A DNA stretch of 64,000 nt from Sternotherus odoratus (lineage: Eukaryota; Chordata; Testudines; Kinosternidae). The position numbers and the translations under genes were made by a program. Positions 1 through 12,199 of this stretch are shown here, piece by piece (positions within the stretch are counted from its first letter, which is position 1; each line of letters opens with the position of its first letter). Below the pieces are notes generated by a model. It saw only the letters and a list, made by a program, of their open reading frames with translations. It was not told the DNA's origin and searched no databases. The stretch spans positions 35,366,319-35,430,318 of the forward strand of contig JAVMKO010000006.1 of assembly GCA_032164245.1 (NCBI GenBank), written 5' to 3'.

Positions 1-1226
1 GGCATTTGTTTATATTCTTATAATATGTATCAGATTGAATAGAAATGATCACTTAAAATTGACAAATGGAGAGCAGAGAGATTTGGTGGGGATTCCAAAG
101 CTCAGCCAGGACTGAGCTGGCTACAAACTTTCTTCAGTAAAGATTCTCCATGGAATCCATGCACCAAGCCAGATGGGGTTTGAGGTCATGGCTGGGGACA
201 TGGGGGCTCATAGTGATCCATATGCCTCTGAGAACTGCATGATGGCAGGAAGGTTATTTTGTGGCTTGTCAGAAAAAGTTCTGTGGACTTGTCCTCGCTT
301 TGTGGTGGCTGCCACTTTGGGGGGAGGTGCGTCATTCTCAGTAGCTTTATTATCACTGGAGAGTGGCACTCCTGTCATGAAATTTTAGCTCTTGTTTTGA
401 AATGGGCTTTCAGTAACGAAATCCCACCTCTACCACTACTTCCTAGGCTCCCCTGTGCTATTACAGAAATAACAAGAGGCATATTGTCTCCTTCATACAG
501 GGAGGGGATGGAAACTCAGTAGATCCCTGCTGGGGTGGGTGGAAGAGTTCCACCTCTATGTCATCATTACCCCCTGGACTAAAAGAACTCAAAGGCGATT
601 CCACAAGTAGAGTCCTTTAGATGGGTGAGCAGCCTGGTTAGGGAACTGTGATCCAATGTCAAGAAACAGCTCTGACTGCATCTCAGAATATCAGTACCTC
701 CAGTGGCTCCTAGAAGTTTGGATGATCTCTCTCATTCCAGTCTCTTCTTCCTCATAAGATCTTGCATATTATAGAGGTCCCAAAAATCTAGTTAAATTAT
801 CTTCTGTCTTCTGCCTCCCTGCTTGCTTGATGCCCTGCTAGAATGTCATACAATGCATGTAGACTGGCGCACGAATGTCAGTCCCAAAGAACCTATCACA
901 GCATTATAAATGGAGATGTTTATAGTCCTTTGGATGGAAATACCTAGGGGGACCTTCAAGGAATGGGCGTGAACCACTTCCTGTCCTGTTAGGGAGTGCT
1001 GTCTGCTTTCTAAACACTTGTGTCTTTCAGGAGGCATCCAAGTAGATAATGACATAGAGCTCCAGCTGAAGGCAGCTCAGCTCACTCCAGCAGGTAGCAC
1101 TGTAGGGAACAGGGTGAGAGTGCTGGCTATGGGGGAGCTCCCAGATACTGCAGTCCCAGTCTCTTCTAGCAGGAGGCGCTATAGGGAATGTGGTGGAAGT
1201 GCTGGTTCTGGCTGAGGTCCAAATAC
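1..1226. other. Unique non-coding sequence
   Basis: No recognisable repeat, exon or RNA gene. Open frames here are short and unlike known proteins. The segment may be intergenic or intronic. Confidence 0.5.
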
Positions 1227-1227
1227 A

Positions 1228-1524
1228 CCAGGTGCCGAAGGCGGCATGTGAGCTGATTTTCAGTGGCACTCACACTGCCCGGGTCCTGGCCACTGATGTG
1301 GGGGTGGGTGGGAGTGGTCTGCATTTTAATTTAATTTTAAATGATGTTTCTTAAACATTTTAAAAACCTTATTTACTTTACATACAACAATAGTTTAATT
1401 ATACATTATAGACTTATAGAAAGAGACCTAAAATATTAACATGTATTACTGGCACGCAAAACCTTAAATTACAGTGAATAAATGAAGACTTGGCACACCA
1501 CTTCTGAAAGGTTGCTGACCCCTG
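1228..1524 (-). mobile_element. hAT transposon end (non-autonomous copy)
   Basis: Read on the minus strand it begins CAGGGGTCAGCAACC at 1524, a hAT-type terminus. It continues through an AT-rich interior (1330-1450) and a GC-richer part (1228-1300, around 'ggtgccgaaggcgg') that I recognise from a common turtle hAT family. The other terminus is missing or too diverged to see, so this is a truncated copy. No transposase frame is present. Confidence 0.65.
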
Positions 1525-1800
1525 CAATACACCAATCGCAGCAGCAGGCTCTGTAGGAAATGATGTTCTGTGTGCCTCTATACCCATCTCTGCATAGAGT
1601 CAGAGACTCATTCACTCTCAGCTGCCCTACAGTGGATTATATTGGAGTGTGGGGGATGGGATCAAAAGGGAGTCTGGTGGGAGAAAGATGAGGAGGGTTT
1701 GAGAGCAGGATGAGAGATGAGAGCTCGGTAAGGAAGAGGAAAGAGGGAGCCAACTACCGTAAAGGAAGAAAACAGAAGGAACAAACAGGAAAGTAATCAT
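1525..1800. other. Unique sequence, purine-rich at its end
   Basis: No feature recognised. From about 1650 to 1800 the plus strand is dominated by A and G (gagg/gaaga runs), a purine tract without a clear repeat unit. Confidence 0.4.
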
Positions 1801-2046
1801 GTAATGGGGTATACTGGCCCTTTAACACTAGAGGGGGCAGAGATTCCCTTGCAGGAACATTGGAATAAACAGAGGTCCTGGAAATGGCCTGGTAGCAAGA
1901 AGAGAAGTGTCTTTGGGGATTAGTAGTTGGATGGGGAAAACCAAGACACTGTCCCTTTAAGGGCCCTGGACCAGGAGCCCTGTAGGTTGGGGCAGGGTTT
2001 TGCCAATGTGGGGGGAGGTGCGGGAAGCTCTGAAGGAGGGCAGTAC

Positions 2047-2196
2047 AGTATAAATGTTGCCTTCTCCCTCAGAACAGGGACTGCACTGACAGGGAGAAGG
2101 GAGCCAGAGCCCCAGCTAGGAACGACAGCACTGGCAGCTCCATGAAGAGCCATCTGAGGCAGAAGAAGAGCTGTGTGTGCAGCAGAAGAGCCAGAG
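2047..2196 (+). promoter_or_regulatory. TATA-like box followed by a strong 5' splice donor
   Basis: A TATAAAT sits at about 2049-2055 and, about 145 bases on, GAG|GTGAGTAT gives a near-consensus splice donor at about 2195. Between them the sequence is purine-rich and lacks a long frame. The geometry fits a first non-coding exon of a transcript or the promoter and leader of an LTR. Two CCCTTTAA motifs (1818, 1954) lie upstream. This is a motif-level observation only. Confidence 0.2.
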
Positions 2197-2210
2197 GTGA
2201 GTATGAAGTT

Positions 2211-3495
2211 CTGTGCTGCTGAAATGAACTTTACGTTTGGGACACTGTGGACTACTTTGAACTGATTTTGACAGTTAATCCAGCCCCAGGCAGTTGGCGG
2301 TGGTTGTCTCAAACAGTCTGTGGAAAGCTTCTAAAGGTTGCCAACAAGGGTGAACAGAGGGTGCTGAAGAGGCACCTTTGTCCATGAGGGGGGTGCTCAG
2401 TAAAGAACAACAGAACAAAAGAACAAAGAGAGGAAAGGGGAAGAAGAGAAGAGAATATTAGAAGGACAAGGCTAAAGGCAGGAAGTAAGCCAGAGCTGAG
2501 GAAAGAACCTGAGCCAGCAGATGCAAGTAGGAAGTACAGCAAAGGGAGCACAGCATGGGTAAGTACTGTCTGTTCCCACCTGGCCTCTAACAATCATGTG
2601 ACTCAGGTTTTATACTGAAAGGAGGCCTGGGGAGTAAAAGGCGGTGGCTATTTGGCTGAATTGTGGACTCCATTTTTCTCTCTCCTTTCCAGCTCCCTGA
2701 ATACCTCCATGCCCTTTTCTGAGGGACAGGTGTCCTGTCTTTTCCCAGGAAAGTCTGGTCACCCTATACAGGGGATTGTGCTTGGCAGTGTTTTCCTACC
2801 AACCTTGGGTTCTGCGGTAGTGGCATCCCAGGAGGGCACTTGTCATGCATTTCTATGCTGCAGCCAACAGGCTGGGACTGTAATGAGAGAGAACTGGAGC
2901 TTTGTGTGACAAAAATCAGACGGCATTCTTTTCAGCTGATATGATCAAGTGGATCTGGAATAGGGGACATGAACAAAGCTTTCCTATTGGCTGTCAGTGA
3001 CTATGTTATTAGTACCCAATAAAATCCACCAATCCTTTTTGTAGAAGGTGGAAAATCCAATTCCATAGTGATTAAACGCTCCAATCCCTGCTTGGCCTGA
3101 GGATTGTTACATTTTCCTGTTGCTTGAAATAATCCTTCCCTCTTGTACCATCTATTCTCCCTACCCTGAATTATATAAAACTAATAATATAGACAATGCA
3201 TTTTTAAGCAGTTAGAGGAAAAACTCTTGCCCCATAAACTGAGAAAGTGGAGTAGAACTTCAAAGCCTTAAGCTAAGGACACTACTGGTCATTTCCTCAG
3301 CTCTGTGGTGTGGTGATTGGGGTGCAAGACTCTTCTGTTCACAGCAAACCACCCCCACCCTGTGTATGATTCATTGTATCCTTGAAGGTATGGATTGCTC
3401 CTCTCACTGGAGAATACTTTTGTGTTGTGGCATTGCCTCCACCAGCCTATTGAGCTTCAGTAGTTATAGCAGCAGCTGTATTACAGAGAATAATT
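2211..3495. other. Unique non-coding sequence
   Basis: Includes a purine-rich stretch (about 2390-2550). No gene or repeat family recognised. Confidence 0.4.
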
Positions 3496-3499
3496 ATTT

Positions 3500-3640
3500 A
3501 ATAAGCATTATTTAACTATTTAATAAGCATCACACAAAGTACACAGTGCTCTGCAAAACTGAAACTACATAATCTCAGCCCTGTGTTGTCTACAATCTAA
3601 TATAGACAAGACACAGCACAAGGTTCAGGTAAGGGTAAGT
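3500..3640 (-). repeat. Old L2/CR1-type LINE tail fragment
   Basis: Reading 'cacagtgctctgcaaaac' then 'caatctaatatagacaag', it resembles the reverse complement of the common LINE/SINE tail that carries 'AAGCTCTTTGGGGCAGGGAC...TACAGCGCCTAGCA'. Diverged; family assignment is by recall. Confidence 0.4.
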
Positions 3641-4375
3641 ATGAAGAGCAAAGATAAAGGTAGGTGTTTAGATACCGCTGAGATGTGTAGTATAAACTGT
3701 TCACAAACTCATTTAAATGGAGATCAGTGGTAAATAAGGCAGGAAGGGTTTTTCTGTCAGATGCTGTGTCCTTCAGAATTTGCAAACTGTATTATACAGT
3801 TGGGTGCGGCTGGTCTGTTCATTTTAAGAAAAAGATCCCTAGGCTACATAGCTCTATGAGATCCATTTGTGGAATGAATCCCCAAAGAGTTTGTAAATAA
3901 AGAATAAAGGAACAGGACACAATTCTGTGCCCCCCAAATGCACACAGAGCACATTTCTGTCTTGATGCAGAGATGTTAATACCCCTGGGCCTCTTTCTGA
4001 AAAGACTGTGTCAGTTTGTGCCAACCTTCATCTACAAAACTTTGCTTTGCCTATAAAATTACTGGTTTACAGCTCCCTGATGCCCATGAGAGCACAAGAG
4101 TCTAAAACCACTGCACAGCATTGAAAAAGCAGCAACACTTTTATTCTGGGAGCAGTGTCATCTGCATGGGGGGGGGGGGGGAATTCTCAGGGCCTTTTTG
4201 AGATGAACAGGAAAGTAGGGACATCTGTGACTATTTTCTTGTCTGGTCCCATGTTAAGTTTAGCTAGAAGTTTAGAAATTCCTCTCCTTCTGGAGCTGGA
4301 CCCCATGTAGCATCAGTTTCTGTCTTTGATTGGCAATAGCAGGATGTCCTCTTGCAGGCCGGAAAGGTGCATACG
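3641..4375. other. Unique sequence with a poly-G run
   Basis: A run of about 14 G lies at 4168-4181. Nothing else recognised. Confidence 0.4.
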
Positions 4376-4760
4376 TCAAAATGAAGAGAGTCAACCGAAC
4401 TGATCAGGGGGGTGGAGACATGGATTTATGAGGAGAGATTTAAAGAGCTAAATATGTTTAGGAGATGACATAAAGGTCTGCAAGTATAAGGATGAAGGAA
4501 CAAAGGAAACTATTTTTGGGTGGTCCCTGGAGTTATAATTAGGAGTAATGGAAAAATTTTATGTTGAGAATCAGAAGAGCCTTAGTAAAAGATGTTACTG
4601 TTAGTCGGGAAATAGTCTCCCAAGGGTAATGGTATGAGCTGCATTGCTTGGGACATTTTAAAACTCAGCTGGACAAAGCACTAGAAAATGTACAGTAGGG
4701 AACAATCCAGCATTGGACAGAGGGTGGACTGGAGTGATCTCTCTTCCAATTGATCTTTTT
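4376..4760 (+). mobile_element. CR1-like LINE 3' fragment
   Basis: The order of motifs (aaccgaactgatcaggggg, 'tttaaagagctaaatatgttta', 'ctggacaaagcactagaaaatgtac', 'ggtggactgga') follows the 3' region of sauropsid CR1 LINEs on the plus strand. It carries no intact frame and is 5'-truncated, as is usual for CR1 copies. Confidence 0.55.
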
Positions 4761-5084
4761 CATGTGCAGATGTGAAAACCTATTATACCCGAACATGTCC
4801 ATAATATCCAAGAAAGGACATGGCAATTTTTTGAAGCTGTGCAGAGGCTTGGAATGTTGAACGTAATCCCGGTAGCAATGGATTAGTGTGCCGAGTGCTT
4901 CCAAAGGTGCATAACAATGCCATTCATCATGTTATTTTTATAGGTCATGTGGTAGTACATGGGCAGGATCATGGAGGGCACCACTGTGTTACACAAACAC
5001 ATTGGAAGACATAATGCATGCCCCAAGGAGCTTACAGTGGCCCTGCAGGTTATTATGTGGTTGTCGCCAGTACATCCAGAAATA
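4761..5084. other. Unclassified, possible LINE-tail scraps
   Basis: Only 'ccccaaggagcttacagt' near 5022 hints at an old LINE/SINE tail; otherwise nothing recognised. Confidence 0.3.
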
Positions 5085-5975
5085 GAGTCTCAAACCAAAG
5101 TCTGGAAAAACAATAAAAAGCACATTTCATCTTGATAATAGGAGTGCCAAAACCACACTGAAAGTACCTTTCTGTGGTAAAAATGTGCAACATGATTACA
5201 CCCCTACATACTTTGGAGTAAAACTCGACCGGACCCATGATCATCTTGAGAAAGTAGCTGCAAAAGTAAAAATGAGAGCCAACATAATTCAGGAACTAGC
5301 AGGTACAACGTGGGGTGCAATGGCTTCAGTGTTGCAAACATCTGCAATGGCACTTGTATATTTGATGGGTGAATATTGTGTTCCGGTATGGAGCAGATAC
5401 CACCACATGTGACTTGTTGACAACAAGCTGATTACAGTTCTGTGATGCATCACCAGAACCCTTCAGTCGCTTCCAACACCATGACTACCTGTTCTGTCTA
5501 ACATCACTCCCTGACTGATGTACCGAACTGCTGGGACACTCTGTTCAGCTCAGTGAATCCAGGAAAACAGATGTCTTCCTGTTCACTGAGACCTGACAAT
5601 GGCCGCCCCAACACCTTAAGTCCAGCAAGCCTTTCTGGGAACATTTGCTTAGCCTCATGCAATCGGGCTATGATCAGAAGGAGGTTTGAAAAGCAGATTG
5701 GGCTAAAAAATAAACATCTTGTGCTGATTCCCACGCAGAAGGTTCCTGGGTTCACCCTTCCATGGTCATCTTGGTCAACTCTGAAGCAAATCCGAACTAA
5801 GTATGTTAGATCTAATGCACAAATGGAGAGTCCTTGATTTTCCAGCGTACAAGTGTGGCTTCCACAATAGACTATCAAACATATCACCACCTACTGCCCT
5901 ATCTATAAATATGAAGGAGTCATCACTGTAGTAAATTCTGATGTAGCCACTTGGCTGGATCAACTTCAGGTGAAA
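5085..5975 (+). pseudogene. Decayed non-LTR retrotransposon reverse transcriptase (jockey-like)
   Basis: Translation of 5185-5412 contains YFGVKLDRTHDHLEKVAAKV followed by NIIQELAGTTWGA and LVYLMGEYCVPVW, the thumb/C-terminal motif series of jockey-superfamily LINE polymerases (YLGVxLDR...NIIxKLAGTxWGA...AEYxAPVW). A second stretch at 5745-5840 reads LPWSSWSTLKQIRTKY, matching the family's conserved LPRxxWxxLNRxRTG motif. At 5930-5973 a segment ending VATWLDQLQVKL and a stop looks like the natural C-terminus. The pieces need different frames and contain stops, so the gene is dead. The catalytic FADD part of the enzyme is not visible, so the copy is 5'-truncated. The subfamily (jockey, L2-related or other) is uncertain. 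Confidence 0.65.
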
Positions 5976-6039
5976 TTGTAGCTGCTGCTCTACACCAGCC
6001 ATATGAAAGAAGAAGCCCATGTGTGGTGAGGAAGCACTA

Positions 6040-6978
6040 TAGAATTTTATAACATACCAGCAAAAATACCTGGCATTGCTCGGGTCCATTGGAGGGGGGG
6101 GGGGAGGGGGGACAGAGCTGAGCCAGTGCGGGGTCCGTTGGAGGGGGGGAGGGAGGGAGAGAGCTGAGCCAGTGCGGGGTCCGTTGGAGGGGGGCAGAGA
6201 GCTGAGTGAGTGGGGGGGCATTGGAGGGGGAGAGAGCTGAGCGAGTGGGGGGGCGTTGGAGTGGGGGGAGGGGAGTGAGATTTTAAAAATTTTCTATTCT
6301 TACCTGAGGGGGGAGAGAGCTGAGCGAGTGCGGGGTCCGTTGGAAGGGGGAGAGAGCTGAGTGAGTGTGGGGGCCGTTGGAGGGGGAGAGAGCTGAGTGA
6401 GTGCGGGGGCCGTTGGAGGGGGGGAGGGAGGTGAGATTTTATAAATTTTTGATTCTTACCTGAGGGGGGAGAGAGCTGAGCGAGTGGGGGGGGGGGGGTT
6501 GAAGTGGGGGGAGGGGGGAGAGAGCTAAGCGAGTGCGGGGGCAGTTGGAGGGAGGAGAGAGCGGAGCGACTGCAGGGGCCGTTGGGGGTGGAGGGGGGAG
6601 AGAGCGGAGCGAGTGTGGGGGCTGTTGGAGGGGGGGAAGGGACAGAGATCTGAGCGAGTGCGGGGGCCGTTGGAGGGGGGAGGGGGCAGAGAGCTAAGCG
6701 AGTGTGGGGTCCGTTGGCGGGGGGTATTATTACATCATAACTATGTCACAGAGAACAGCAGCTGTTAAGCTGCTGCCCAGCTGATGTTAATGGGCTTTAA
6801 AGAATTTCACCCCTAGGGGGTGTAAGAGGTGAGATTTGAAAAATTTTCGATTCTTACCCTGATTAGGACCCTAAAGCCTCTAACTGTACCAAATTTCAAG
6901 TCTCTAGCTCAAACGGTGTGGAAGGAGTAAGGGAACATACATACACGCATACACCATTTGACTTTTATATATATAGAT
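6040..6978 (+). mobile_element. Unclassified interspersed element carrying an expanded G-rich minisatellite
   Basis: It begins near 'accagcaaaaatacctggca' (6055) and ends with 'catttgacttttatatatat' (6957), boundaries I associate with one widespread vertebrate repeat of uncertain class. The middle (6091-6725) is a tandem array. The unique end 6726-6978 contains 'ccaaatttcaagtctctagc'. It lies about 70 bases after the LINE stop codon, so it could be an insertion into the LINE's 3' region. No target duplication was found. Confidence 0.4.
6091..6725 (+). repeat. G-rich minisatellite, about 13 units of ~40 bp
   Basis: The unit is roughly gagagagctgagcgagtgcg followed by GGGGCCGTTGGAGGGGGG, with variable G-run length. 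Twice the array is interrupted by the same AT-rich block, 'gtgagatttt...gattcttacctgag' (6275-6309 and 6431-6469). A third relative of that block lies outside the array at 6829-6863. This shows a higher-order duplication that includes flanking element sequence. G tracts give G-quadruplex potential. The proline-rich frames on the minus strand are by-products. Confidence 0.85.
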
Positions 6979-8155
6979 TGTTTAAAAAACAAACAGGATG
7001 AGTGCCAAACCTCAGTATCCTAGAATTGAATGCCTTTGTCCCAGTCAGTTTCCCCTATACCCACTGCTTTTGTTAGCTACCGATGTCTGTGTGACAGGCT
7101 TCTGCCTATTGGTCAGTCCTCCCTGCCACATGGTGGTCTGATACTGATGGTCAGAGGAAATAGGAAAGGGGTCCTGGGAAGAAGTAGCATTTAGAAGGCA
7201 TCCTGTTACTGAATCTGTAAGTGGCTGGGACCTGAAGCCTTGCAGCGTGTGGGGCAGGGCTCCCCCTCTCACACAGCCAATAAGGGATGAGCTGGAAGAG
7301 TTGGCCTCCTTCATCTCACACCAGGGCAGACTCCTGTAGGCACTACAGAGAGTAAGAAGGATCCTGCAGTGCCTTGAGTTAGTGGGAAAAGACTTCTATA
7401 GGGGTTTGTCTGCTGAACTCACCCAGCTTGAGGCTGGAGGGACTGACTGGGAAAAGGGCCAGCTGGAGGAGTTGACTGAAGCACTACAGCTTTCCTAATG
7501 TACAAATCCCACTCCAAGGAAGAGAGCAAGGCAGCTCCTGTCTTAAGGAGAGGGACAGTGAGATTGTATGAGGTACAGCCCAGGAGGAGGGTTGCAACCT
7601 CCTGAACGGGGAGGAAATTGATCAGGATTCTTGCATGGACCCAGAGTGGGTGTAAACTGGAGCAGCTAAGTGAGTGAGTTACCATCTGTAGAATGAGTGA
7701 ATAAACCAGTCCCTGCTAAGAGGGCTGAGCTAATCTGGGCTGGTTAATTTTCTGAAAAGACTCGAGGGACACTAAGTGAAATATGCTATGATAGACCGCA
7801 AGGGGAGAAGAACATGCTCTCTGAAAGGCTAATCCATTAAACCCTTGACATGCAGAGCTGACTTAAATGAATTGTTAGCATAGGGCGCTAATATTGTAAA
7901 TTTGGGGAAGGGGGAAAGAATTTTGTCTTGTATCCATTTGCAAGGCACCATGTATGGCATTACAGAAATAACAATACCAGCTGCTAGACTTCCTTTGGCC
8001 TGGACACAAGAAATGCCGACAATGGGCTTTGGTAAGGACTGATTTTTCTTAACCAGTCGTGAGTTGTACCTAATGTTCCTAATAGAACTTGTGCAGTGGT
8101 TGTTAAACAAGTGAAAATGTGAAAGAAACCGGATACCAAAGTAGTAAAAGCAATG
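6979..8155. other. Unclassified, possibly LTR-derived
   Basis: GC-moderate sequence with a possible polyadenylation signal (gaataaacc, 7699). The style recalls a turtle LTR, but I could define no ends, target duplication or primer site. No gene seen. Confidence 0.2.
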
Positions 8156-8157
8156 GA

Positions 8158-8335
8158 GATAGGGGTTGTATTTCTGGCTCTGCCACTATTCTTGTGTGAC
8201 TTTGGCAAATAATTTAATGGCTTTGTGCCTCACTTTCCGCTGTAAAATGAAGATACTGTTACTCTCCTTACTAAAACACGTTGAGACTTTTTTATGAGAA
8301 GCACTATAAACACTGATTTGTTATTAATAAATAGG
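8158..8335 (+). repeat. MIR-like SINE
   Basis: The series 'ctggctctgccactatt', 'tgtgtgactttggcaaat', 'tgtgcctcactttc', 'tgtaaaatgaagata' and 'gaagcactataaa' follows the core and tail of MIR/CORE-SINEs on the plus strand. Confidence 0.75.
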
Positions 8336-11300
8336 AGTAGTCATGACCACAGAGAGAAACACAGAGCACCTACTCACTGACTTCTATGTTTTCTCATTTC
8401 TTATTGTTTAATTTTTCAAACCATCCTCACTGAAGTGTTCAGAGGCAAAACTCCACCCAGTGTTGAGTCTTATAAACCCCTGTCAGTTCTCATGAACTTA
8501 TCTAGTAAATGTTTTTGTTTTTATATTTTTTCCTAGCTATGCTACACTGACCTAGTCTTGGTCTCTAGGTGTGCCCTATAGCACAGGTATATGGCCGTAG
8601 CTTCTAGCGTTAAATATTAACATACTTTTGTTTTCTACAGCTTTTAGAAACTCTTTCTCACTAACTGTTAAGTAGCTTTCATCGTTGTGCTACACACTCT
8701 ACAGCTTCACTCTAGCAGCTAAGTATGAAGCTGATTGTTTTTACTTTTAACCCTTTTCCAGTCATAAAAGTTGAAAGTAAGTTGCTGTGTTCATTGGGAC
8801 TATTATGCTTTTATTCACAGGATATATCTGTGCTATAAGAAATTTCTAAACTGAAGAGAACTTTGTTATAAAGTTATTTGGTGATGCCACAGCATTCAAT
8901 CCCTTCAGCATCCCATACTGTTACTGGCATAGTGTTGAGAACTGTAAGAGATGTATAACTATGAGCTTTGTTGATCCGATCTCTACTACTTGACTAGTCA
9001 TACAGCAACAAGGGAACTCCTAAAGTCCCATCCCTACCATGTGCTTGGCTGATGTCTGGGGGCAGAATACTCTGTTTTGGATGTTCTGGGGTTGGGTCAG
9101 GACTTGGGGAGGGGGGACAGCCTGTTCCACTATCCCTCCACAGATCTACCTGGATGTGAGGGTGATTGGGGAGGAATTCTGTGACCACAAGGAGGTTTGA
9201 AAAAGACTAAACTAGTGCAGTGTACAGAGGAGGCAAGCAGAGAAAACTCTGAGCATACATATGAGCTGGTATTGTGGCTCAGTGCTCGGATATCTTGTGC
9301 CTCAGCAGCTCAACTCTTCATTCTCTGGGTCCACCGTTAACATCCCAGTTTGTGCTCTTACTTGTAAGGGGAGGGAGACAGGGTCCCATTTGTCTCTAGG
9401 GCATCATTCTGAACTTGGCTCCAGTTTGATTATGATCAAAAGTTGTTACCTTCTGATAACAGGTTGGGGAAGTCTCGGTCCAGTTACTAGTGGGTAAGTA
9501 TCTAAATTCAATCCTTGACTTCTCCTTGAATCCTTGAAACTGTCAAGGAGACCAGTCACAAGAGTTTGAATGAGCCATAAAAATCAAACTCCTCTCTTAC
9601 CTGTGGAGGGGCTCCTTCCGCAGCCCTGTCCTATTAGTCCGGCAAAGCAGTGGTGGGAAACCACAAATTGCCATTTTCTGTGCTATCCCTTGTGAGTTCT
9701 CCATCTCATTTTCAGTCTTAACGTAAAAAACACTTGTCTTCTATGTGCCTCTTAACTTCTGACTCGGGTACTATTTAATAGTAGCGGATGGCAGTGCACC
9801 CTTCAAAAGGCTGCCACTAACAGTGCTGGTGCCTGTAGCATACCTGCTCACCATTTTCTTGGTTAAAAAATATACTTAACCGATGACCTACATGCCTTTT
9901 AATGCGATAAAGGGCAAAGTTCAAATTTGGGTTTTTTGTGTGTGTTTACATGGCAATCCCCAAAGTATAAGCTGATTAGGATTCAAGGCAGTAGCTCGGA
10001 TGGACACCTGTATGTTTGACATCCACAACTAAAGTCTGGTGATGTTTTGGTGAACTTGGCTAGTAAATTCAAAAGCCATCTTTCAAACAAGACCAGGAGG
10101 GAGCATAATGAATTACTGGTCTGGTCTGAAGCCTGTTTGTTCCAAAAGATGCCCTCTGTGTAGTGAGTTAGTTCAGAACAGGAGATCTCTGGTTCAGGGT
10201 GGAAATTCATAAAGGTAAGTTGTCCTAAATCTATAAATAAAGAACAGTTAAGTGTTCTTCTGACAAACATGGCCAGATATGAATGAGTTTACCCTGCTTT
10301 TGCTACAAATGTTAACAAAGGGAACTGACTTGTCCTTTAACCAAGGCCTTGCTATACATTATATATCATTGGAGCCCAAACTTTGGGCACCCAAAGGAAG
10401 AGCCCTGGCATCTTGCTAAGAGCCCAAGAGCCATCTGCATAAAATGCAACAGCTTGTAGCTGCCCTTCTCTTTCACACCAAGGTGTGGGTGGCCCCTGGA
10501 GATTATAGGACCTGACCTGGGGGCTTATTCAACATGGAGTGTGGCATGTTAAGATCTGTAGGTCACACATTTATATTAGAGATGAGAACCACCGGGCTGC
10601 ATTGCAGAATCTTGTGGGCCATGTTTGGTTTGTGGACCATGCTTTGGCTACCAACGCTATATAATGTCTCATCTTCCAAGCCCAAGACTACAACTAATTG
10701 TGGGTCCTCCACCAGCTCTCAACGGATCCAGCCTCAGTTTTCTGATGAGTTGCTGCTGCCTAAACAGGCAGCTACTTAAATTGGCCTCAGCTGTATGAAG
10801 CAGCTGTTAACTACTAAAAAAATGACCCCAGGCCTCTCTAGATTCTCCCACTTTCTACATTTCCTATCCCACTCCCTTCTGAGTTTTCTTTATTTTAACT
10901 TCTTAGGAATCTTTCTTTCCAAGTCTTCCATTTACTCTGTATCTTTTCTCTCTCTCCTTTTTTTCTTTTAAAGGAAAACCCTGTTTCTTGTTCTTTCCCT
11001 TCCTCATTGGCTTCCTTTGTCTTTCCCCCCTTCCCACATGCTCTCATTTCTCCCCTTTGTTGGTGCTTAATAGCCAGGAAAAAGGGGTGGATACCTGAGC
11101 CTGCAGCTTTGGCATGAAGTCACCTCCAGAAGCACATGCCAAACACTTCTGGAATCAGCCAAAGGGACTGCAATAAAAACAATAGAGCTGGCATCATCTC
11201 CACTCCTCACTTCCCCACGGCTCTCTGTGCTGCATTTATTCACTGTTGTTATCAAGGATGGTGCCTCTAATTCCCTCCATGGTGCTTGGAAAATGTCCCC

Positions 11301-11679
11301 CTGTGATGTTAGGGTTTTAATCTCACTCCTGAGCTCTTCCCTCTGGCTGTCTCCAACCGCCATGCTTGTACTCTTAGTTTTGTATTCTCTAGCCTAAAAG
11401 GCTGCCTCTTCATTGTGCTCCATTTTGGGGGGGAGGTGGGAGTCAGAATCTCACCATTTTCCCCCTCCACCAAAGTTCCACATGTGGGTGACCAATTCTG
11501 GCCTTTGGAGCTCATCAAAGTGGTTGCTAGTCTGGCGGAGGTGGGGGGAGATAGACCACGCACCTCAGCTCTGCTTGCAAGGCTAAATGTGTTGTTTCTG
11601 CAGCCCAGCCCGCCCCATGTGGGAGGGGCACATGCTCCCAGGTTCCTATAGGGGGGGGGAGGGCTACAGCCCAATGTAT
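8336..11679. other. Unique non-coding sequence
   Basis: Mixed sequence with no recognised repeat or exon. A pyrimidine-rich stretch occupies about 10840-11060 (ctttt/tctcc runs). The frames are short and unlike known proteins. Confidence 0.4.
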
Positions 11680-11689
11680 CTCCACCCAG

Positions 11690-11965
11690 TGCTGGCTTTT
11701 AATAGCAAGTTAACGCTTTGTCTCTGCCCAATATCTTTCACTCGAGGATCCCAGAGCACTTTACAAACACTGGTGAATTAAGCCTGCCTACATCCTGTGT
11801 GAAGTGGGTTGGTATCTTTACCCATATTTTAGGGGATGGGGAAACAGAGGCAGAGACATGAAGTGACCAGGGTCACACAACGAATCAGTGGCAGAGTCAG
11901 GGTAAGAACTTGGCAGTCATAGCTCTCCTCAGCTCTAATCAATACACCTTACTCCATCCCAGGGG
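11690..11965 (-). repeat. MIR-like SINE, minus strand
   Basis: Read in reverse, 'cagagcactttacaaac', 'cccatattttaggggatggg', 'gaggcagagacatgaagtga' and 'cagggtcacacaacgaatca' are the reverse complement of the MIR core (TGTGTGACC...TGCCTC...CCATCTGTAAAATGGG). The segment is nearly full length for a MIR. Confidence 0.8.
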
Positions 11966-12199
11966 TGGAATGTAACCCCTGTGTCCTGACTGTCTCTGGC
12001 TCCAACTACTACACTACATTCCCTCTTTCTCTTTTCCTTCACTACTGATTCTCCCACCTTCCTTTCTTCTTCATTACTTTCCTTTCCACTTTTGCTCTTC
12101 CTCCTCCCCATACCAATGAGCTCTAGGAGGAAGGAGCTGATAATGCAATAAGTCAGGGTGGGATACTCCCCTCAACCGTTCCTACTTCTCCCCCCGCTC
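11966..12199. other. Pyrimidine-rich unique sequence
   Basis: C/T-rich from about 12000 to 12110; nothing recognised. Confidence 0.4.

Noticed and set aside
5775..6221. A 148-codon minus-strand frame with a proline-rich start
   Set aside because: Its first half is the complement of the G-rich minisatellite and its second half is antisense to a dead LINE.
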